This document shows, piece after piece, positions 59,301 through 64,000 of a DNA stretch of 64,000 nucleotides. Numbering within the stretch: the stretch's first letter is position 1; each line of letters begins with the position of its first letter. Made by a program: the position numbers and the translations under genes. Source of the DNA: Henricia sp. BOLD:AAB3569 (taxonomy: Eukaryota; Echinodermata; Asteroidea; Spinulosida; Echinasteridae); NCBI GenBank assembly GCA_037783545.1, contig JBBELK010000093.1:1178001-1242000 (forward strand), written 5' to 3'. A model generated the notes under the pieces. That model searched no databases. It was not told the DNA's origin and worked only from the letters and a program-made list of their open reading frames with translations.

Positions 59301-59970
59301 AGCTACAGCCAGTAAATTCGGATTCAGCCTTACTTGGGTTACTATATATACCCACCCACAGAGTCAGTGGTAGTTTGCTTGGCCAAGGTATAGAAATAAT
59401 AATGAGCGCGGAAAAAAATGGACACGCGGGCCTCCAATTATAGCAAGTGCTGCATGGCAGCTTATGGTTAGCTTCTATCCACAGGTAACCCATCCATTTT
59501 GCGACCAACCTACGCGCCTGCATATTAGTTCTTGACAACTATTTTGAAACAACTGTTTTCGGCTACAACCCTATTCTGCCTCTCTCAGTGGTTGTCTCTG
59601 ATTGCCTTCGTCTAAAGTACTTTATAAACCAGTGTCTACTGGTCCCAACGCACACGGATTTGACATTACCAAAGAAACTGATTCGTGAAGGTATATAAGG
59701 GATTATAACAACATTTTATATTCCCTAGCAAGGAACAATACCTTGTTTACGGTTTAAGTTTTCTCTGTAAGCGTGGAATGCCAGGTATCCAGTGGTAACG
59801 AAGCCTGTGCATAGGAGACACAACAACGGTAGAACCCTCAGCACCTCACCGGCTGAACACGAACTCTGAAATCTGGAAGAAGTTCTTAAACATGAAACAT
59901 AATTGGGAGAGTTTAGGGGCCGGGAAATTAATGCTATTGATATGAGCAAAGATGAGAACTTTGGGGACAT
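53281..59970 (-). CDS. Predicted type II membrane protein with five Kazal domains, seven exons
   Basis: Exons 5' to 3': 59742-59970, 58709-58990, 57544-58185, 55902-56054, 55157-55324, 54257-54418, 53281-53303. All introns are phase 1, and the joined product is 552 residues. The first exon gives a short N-terminus and a hydrophobic segment (about residues 44-66). Each of five following exons holds one Kazal domain with the VCG(S/T)DG..Y...C core. The third exon also has a ~165-residue Ser/Thr-rich stretch. The P1 positions (second residue after the second Cys) appear to be Ser, Ser, Asp, Pro and His, so tight trypsin inhibition is unlikely. A role like the follistatin/agrin-type Kazal modules in matrix or receptor binding is more plausible (inference). 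The start and the short last exon are the weakest parts. Confidence 0.85.
53464..53517. repeat. Short perfect hairpin
   Basis: TGCTCGACAAAGGT and ACCTTTGTCGAGCA are inverted, with a 26-bp loop. Two TTAGGG-like units lie just to the left. Confidence 0.7.
53623..54201. mobile_element. TIR element, TTAAAGGGCCTGAAATG ends
   Basis: Left end TTAAAGGGCCTGAAATGC, right end complement TTAAAGGGCCCTGAAATGGC, TTAA at both borders. It lies in the last intron of the Kazal gene, 55 bp from exon 6. Confidence 0.8.
54257..54418 (-). CDS. Kazal gene exon 6: Kazal domain 5
   Basis: VCQEHCPHITAAVCGSDGLN, YRNYCFLQRAICREPG, then YDGIC. Acceptor CGTTCAAG, donor CAAG then GTAGGG. Phase 1-1. Confidence 0.9.
55157..55324 (-). 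CDS. Kazal gene exon 5: Kazal domain 4
   Basis: ACSISRPCDPFAGPPVCGTD, GVTYPSLCHLRRTAC, then YTGNC. Acceptor TTCTTGCACAG. The donor ACCA then GTGTGT keeps phase 1 but is a weak site. Confidence 0.88.
55632..55655. repeat. ATT microsatellite
   Basis: TTATTATTATTATTATTA run in a Kazal-gene intron. Confidence 0.85.
55736..55875. mobile_element. 140-bp TTAA hairpin MITE, copy 4
   Basis: TTAAAGGCACAGCTCGTCAG to CTGACGAGCCTGTGCCTTTA, with TTAA at both ends. It lies in the Kazal-gene intron just 3' of exon 4. Confidence 0.93.
55902..56054 (-). CDS. Kazal gene exon 4: Kazal domain 3
   Basis: ECFECDDFYDPVCGSNKRSY, LNVCLLKQEVCRRK, then WGLCELPVR. Acceptor CAACATTCAG, donor AGAG then GTAAGG. Phase 1-1. 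Confidence 0.92.
56164..56606. mobile_element. TIR element, TATGGCCTTTTTCCAAATC ends
   Basis: Ends TATGGCCTTTTTCCAAATCT and complement TATGGCCCTTTTCCAAATCT. GGCTCCGTCTCCG-type words fill both arms. Confidence 0.8.
57001..57340 (+). mobile_element. tRNA-derived SINE family B, tandem dimer
   Basis: Two tRNA-like units about 220 bp apart: CAGCTGGTATAGCATCTG with GGGTTGGAATCC, then GTGCCTTATAGCTCAGCTGG with AGCTCGAAACCC. Each is followed by a tail ATGTGATTTTCCTCTCATCC or GTGATTTTTCTGTCATCC. The link region GTTCGTCGGGAAAACCTGAG also flanks the copy at 23975. Confidence 0.8.
57544..58185 (-). CDS. Kazal gene exon 3: Ser/Thr-rich linker and Kazal domain 2
   Basis: About 165 residues rich in Ser, Thr and Glu (for example TTQETADAFTTLQETG) precede CPVLGQCDSLPSRPVCGSDG then VTYSNLCLLKDAAC and SGSC. 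Acceptor GGCCACAG, chosen because it gives phase 1; donor GAAG then GTTGGT. The linker may be O-glycosylated. Confidence 0.8.
58709..58990 (-). CDS. Kazal gene exon 2: Kazal domain 1
   Basis: DEPLTCPTRCKSRGRQLEVC, then GTDGRTYQSVCFLRMAVC. An enlarged Arg/Ser-rich loop precedes the last Cys (YLGPC). Acceptor TCATCCCAAG, donor CACG then GTATGT. Phase 1-1. Confidence 0.85.
59219..59332. mobile_element. MITE, CTGCATCCGAATTACTGG family, copy 2
   Basis: TAGGCTGCATCCGAATTACT to the complement at the right. GGCGGACAATGGCAGTCCTT matches the complement of the copy at 4550. Confidence 0.82.
59742..59970 (-). CDS. Kazal gene exon 1: signal anchor
   Basis: ATG at 59970 (MSPKFSSLLI). The hydrophobic segment VLRVLPLLCLLCTGFVTTGY is followed by LAFHAYRENLNRKQ and the donor CAAG then GTATTG in phase 1. 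The frame is open further upstream, and an acceptor (TTCTTCCAG) precedes the hydrophobic part, so a different first exon is possible. Confidence 0.6.
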
Positions 59971-60114
59971 GTTTAGACAGGAGATGGATTGTACTGTGCC
60001 ATTGGCAGCCAAAGAGTTATCTGCGATATCCTTCACTGTGCTATTATTGTGATGTTTAAGATCCAAGACAGCACCCAATTATGGGCAATACCTATTTGGT
60101 ACGGATGGGACACG

Positions 60115-60255
60115 TTAAAGGCACAGGCTCGTCAGCAATGCGCGCGCGCCAAATTCGTGCCACGATATACGCAGCTCTATGCCTTTGCTACATGGAGCTG
60201 CGTATTTCGTGGCACGAATTTAGCGCGCGCATTGCTGACGAGCCTGTGCCTTTAA
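60115..60255. mobile_element. 140-bp TTAA hairpin MITE, copy 5
   Basis: TTAAAGGCACAGGCTCGTCA to CGAGCCTGTGCCTTTAA, TTAA at both ends. It lies about 150 bp upstream of the predicted Kazal-gene start. Confidence 0.93.
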
Positions 60256-61134
60256 AACTTACTGCGCCGTTAAGATTACACGATCGGAAAACTTTTAGAA
60301 ACAGGAACAGTATTACGTAACTAAGGAATGATGTTGATAAACTGCCTTGTAGAAATTTCACCCACAGAATGCAGTAATACTTAAAAAGTCAATGCATGTT
60401 TTGCTTGTTTGTGTGTATGAATGAATGGTGCACGCCATCGCCTTGCAATCAACAGTCTTGTTGCTTTATGCCATTCCCTCCTGCGATGAACATGGTATTG
60501 ATTCTGTACTTCACACCTTCCGCGTGCACCACATAGCAACAAAACATTGGTCTGGTAAAATGGATACTATAAGTGTGCATGTGAAAGGAAGTACGTATTA
60601 AGTGCACCAGATGCTATTCATACGAAACATGCACAAGGCTAAATGAGACTCAATTATCTTGACTCGCTCCCCCTCAAAATCCAAATGGCAGCAATTATTA
60701 AGGACAGAAAAGAGCAGGGGTACGGAAACCACAATTTCCTTAGACCGAAGGGAGTCATTCTAGACAGCCAGGTTCCGTCATGTCTAACCAAACTTCACAT
60801 CCTCCTTGTGTTTTCAAAATCAACACCAAGCCAAGTAAATGGGGGTGCGCGGTGGGCGCATTGTATACAATGGACCAAAAAAAACGTGTGAAGCAACCGT
60901 TCGCCATTTTGCTATATGCAAAAAAAGATCCTTATAATACATAGAAGCCGCTGAATTAGGTTAGGGTTGATAAGCTAAATGTATACAACCATTTCGGAAT
61001 GACATCTCTAAAGTTGGAAAGAGCAGAATAAAGTAAGGTCTATATCGTGCGTCAGCACAGCCGTTTTTGCGAAATAATCAACCGAATAGCTGCTGCATTC
61101 CGTTATTAAATTTTCTGTAAAATACACCATTTGT
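60256..61134. other. No gene recognised
   Basis: Only a short match (GATAAACTGCCTTGTAGAAA at 60335) to the dispersed repeat at 51935 was seen. Confidence 0.4.
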
Positions 61135-61340
61135 AGTGACCCAAAATTTTACTTCATGAGTTGACAACGAAAAACCCACTAAAAGAGTTGATAGCATTGG
61201 TAACAAACACCACACGATTTTTCCCGTGGGAGAAATTACCAACTGAAGATGCTTTTAAAAACCATTCTTTCAACCATTCAATTTTTGGTTTTCTGAAGTA
61301 TTACTGAAAATATGTGGCCGAAATTACTGCAAGGGGGTTT
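61135..61340 (+). repeat. Dispersed repeat, ACTTCATGAGTTGACAA type
   Basis: Shares AAATTTTACTTC, GAGTTGACAA and TTGATAGCA in order with 8885 and 61862. Confidence 0.6.
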
Positions 61341-61861
61341 ATCAACATTATATTTTAGTTACAGTTGAAGTCAGAAGTAATATAAATACAACTGTATGCA
61401 ACCAAGTGTTACTTGCGTTGTCACCATTTTTGTAACAGTCTTTACTTTATGGAATTCCTCACGTGCATGCAGTACTTAAAAACATAGCTTGCACACCTTG
61501 CAATGGTCTGGGTAGTCCTGTTTACCATTTTGGGTGATGATGGTATATAGTGGTGTACATGTATTTATTCTTCTGATTTAAACTGTACGTGATGCTGTTG
61601 TTCCTGTTCTTAAAAGTTTTACAATCGTGTAATTTGTCTAGTATAATATCGGGCTAATAATTCATAATCATCAAGACGTTTGAAAACTGAATTTAGCTGC
61701 ATTCAGCGGGTCAAGTTGAGGCTGAAATCTATAGAAAGTTGGGACCAATAAAGTATACGCTTTACTCAATCAAAAGTCTACCAGGGTTCAAATACCACAA
61801 ACCTCCCGAGTGTACTTAGTGGCAAATTGCTGACAAGTTAATGGTTTACTTGTCATTATTT

Positions 61862-62135
61862 TGCAATGATCCCAAATTTTACTTCTTGAGTTGAGTTGAC
61901 AAGAAAATCTTACTCAAAATGTTGATCATAGCAACGGTGACAAAACATGACATGCGTTTATTTCCGCCAATTGCAAGATGATACCTGTTGTAAGAAATTA
62001 ACAATTTAAGGTTTTTTAATGTGTGCATGAGCATAAATATTTTTTTTACCATTCACTTTACACAAAACCTGAATCATTTTAAGCATTGATGTATCTATGT
62101 GGCAGAAATTCTGCATCCTAGTTTACCAGCATTCG
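61862..62135 (+). repeat. Dispersed repeat, second nearby copy
   Basis: CCCAAATTTTACTTCTTGAG, GTTGACAAGAAAATCTTACT and TGTGGCAGAAATTCTGCA run parallel to the copy at 61135. Confidence 0.6.
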
Positions 62136-63664
62136 TCTCTTTTAACGATATGTTATGCCCTTATTCCGGGAATCCATACAACAGTTGTATCTCGCAAATG
62201 ATATTGGGCCTTTAAACAACTGTTGCGTGGAAAACTGCCTCAAAATAAGCAGGCAGAGAAGGGCGGTCCGCCTATGCTTCTATAGCCCAAACAATGCAAA
62301 CAGAAAAGCACCCCCGATTCCAATTTATTCAAGTCCTTACCTCATAGGGTTGTCGATGACGAAAAAGAAGTTCTTGTCCTTGCTCAGAATGGTTAGGCCA
62401 ACGTGTGCCTTGAACTAAAATCTCGAATACTCTAAGGGTGTTGGGCAAGGAGATCTCTTTCGTTGGTTTTTTTTTGTGACGGGTTTCCTCTGTCTGAATC
62501 TTTATAATGGCGCGACGACGTCATAATCTATTTGTGTCCAGAGCAAGCCCCGCCAAATTCGTGCCAATTTACCCCTCCTTTTCCATGCATGCATTTCACA
62601 AAATCGCGCCAACTTTCTTTGAAAGAAGATTTAGTCAGACACAAGTAATTTTGAATTGAGTCCAGTGATGGGGTGACTTCTCTCTGACCAATGAAACATA
62701 TGAGTACTCCTAACCGCACTGTTTTTGAGGGTAGGAGTGTTCTGAGTGAAGCAAATCGTGAAAGGACTTCAGACTCATCGATGACTTATGCAACTTATAA
62801 CATCTCTTCGAATATAGAACGCGGATCTCGGGCTTTCGGTTTTTACGAAAATATACCGAGCAACAAAAGAAACGCGAAAAATGTCTCCACCTTTTGACTG
62901 AAAACAAAATTGCAGTCAATCTGAGAGTGGAAATTTTTAGCACACAAAAGCTTTTGCAGTCATGGTCATGCGTAACGAATCTGTTATGTGAATTTTCTTC
63001 AGAAACAAGTTTAATCAAAATTTGAAAAGAAAATTTGAAAAGAAAATGTGCGGTTTTTTTCTTCCTCTAGCTGTATAGTATGTACGAGGTCGTGGGTTCG
63101 AGTCCCACACCGAGCACGGGCGAGTTTTCGAGGGAAGCACTTGGTATTACTGTGCATGACGAGTGACGTAACGATAAATGAATTCCACTACAATTTCGTA
63201 TGGGGTGACCTTTTTATTTCCAAAATCACATGGTGTTGGGTTTTTTTATGATAGACAAGCTACTCTATTTTGATTTCAGAGAATGACACATTCAAACTGC
63301 GATTTCTTGGACCCAAGTAGAGTTTTCTTAATTCTTATATAATTTTACAGTGTGATTTTACTACAGGTCCTGCCGCTTAAGCAGTTGGCAACAATTATGC
63401 ATTAATTAAAGAAGAATATGCACAGTGACTCAAATAATTTGACCAATGGGAGACTTTTAAAACGACTGGTGGCAGCAAACAACCCGGTTCTTTTCCATTG
63501 TTTTACGTCACTTTTGAGCTGTAGTGCGCATGTTCAGTACGAAAGGACCGTTTTATTTGCTGCCACCAAGCGTCTCACAAATCTCCCATTCCAACTCGTT
63601 CAATCTTAGAATATTCACTAACGACGTTGTTGATTACTAAAAATGATATACCTACATTGTGTAA
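62136..63664. other. No gene recognised
   Basis: Short frames only. CCAAATTCGTGCCA near 62553 is a fragment like the arm of the 140-bp hairpin family. GTGGGTTCGAGTCCCACACC near 63090 resembles a box B, but no box A precedes it at tRNA spacing. Confidence 0.4.
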
Positions 63665-64000
63665 GTTTAAAGATAGTGTACATGATTGGTAAACTGTTAC
63701 AAATAGTTCTATCTCTCTGTGTGATTGAAGACATGCATGATTAAAACCAACCTGAGCAAAAACCAGCTCCGTACTTGGTCTAACTTTTGAGAAAACAGTC
63801 GAAAAAGGGTTTGCAGTCATTTCGCCCCCAAACCACTTCGCCCTGAATCATTTTGCCACGAACCACGGCCTGTGCACGAAGTGGTTTTGGGGCGAAGTAG
63901 CATCAGGGCGATGTAGTGTTTGGACAAAGTGGTTTGGGGCGAAATGGTACTCGGGCGAAGTGGTTTGGGGGCGAAATGGCACTTGGGCGAAATGATTTTG
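63665..64000 (+). repeat. GGCGAAGTGG-family repeat, copy C (runs off the edge)
   Basis: GTACATGATTGGTAAACTGT and AACCAACCTGAGCAAAAACC match 30230. The right part is a degenerate tandem of GGGCGAAGTGGTTTGG. Confidence 0.7.

Noticed and set aside
63048-63120. tRNA gene around GGGTTCGAGTCCCACACC
   Set aside because: A box B-like word is present, but I found no matching box A and no acceptor stem at tRNA spacing.
1-64000. Retrovirus, LTR element or Polinton remnants
   Set aside because: No gag, protease, integrase, capsid or envelope-like protein segment was recognised in any frame; the only reverse-transcriptase trace is the LINE 3' end at 35018.

Overview
This is a eukaryotic (animal) window. 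It has split genes with GT-AG introns and tRNA-derived SINEs. Dozens of foldback and miniature inverted-repeat elements are present, and TACATGTA-type words are very common. A marine invertebrate deuterostome (echinoderm, hemichordate or lancelet) fits best, but that placement is inference. Three host genes can be supported, all on the minus strand; most of the rest is transposon-derived.

1-22.8 kb: nine exons of DCLRE1C (Artemis), the metallo-beta-lactamase/beta-CASP nuclease that opens DNA hairpins in end joining. They run from His-38 (human numbering) to about residue 323. Every junction keeps the frame, and the catalytic residues of this span are present. The first exon (upstream, above 22.8 kb) was not found, and the C-terminal exons lie left of the window. 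One intron uses a GC donor. That same intron holds a 3.7 kb near-perfect palindrome built from about 16 copies of a ~187 bp unit.

22.8-43.4 kb: gene-poor. It holds foldback elements, tRNA-derived repeats, a LINE 3' end, a TIR element with a tRNA-like core, and a repeat-poor stretch (35.3-43.4 kb) dense in TGTACA words that could include the 3' UTR of the next gene.

43.5-45.8 kb: an Ig-superfamily type I membrane receptor of 746 residues in one coding exon. It has a signal peptide, three Ig domains, one membrane segment, a ~355-residue Asp/Tyr/Arg tail and a C-terminal PDZ ligand (SYV).

46-53 kb: foldback elements, tandem repeats and cytosine homopolymers.

53.2-60.0 kb: a seven-exon gene for a predicted type II membrane protein with five Kazal domains and a Ser/Thr-rich linker. 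Every internal exon is phase 1-1 and multiplies by exon shuffling rules. The predicted protein is 552 residues if the start chosen here is right.

60-64 kb: dispersed repeats with no recognised gene.

Several element families share TTAA target sites and AGG termini, including six copies of a ~140 bp hairpin, some inside introns of the host genes. No retroviral, LTR or Polinton coding sequence was recognised.
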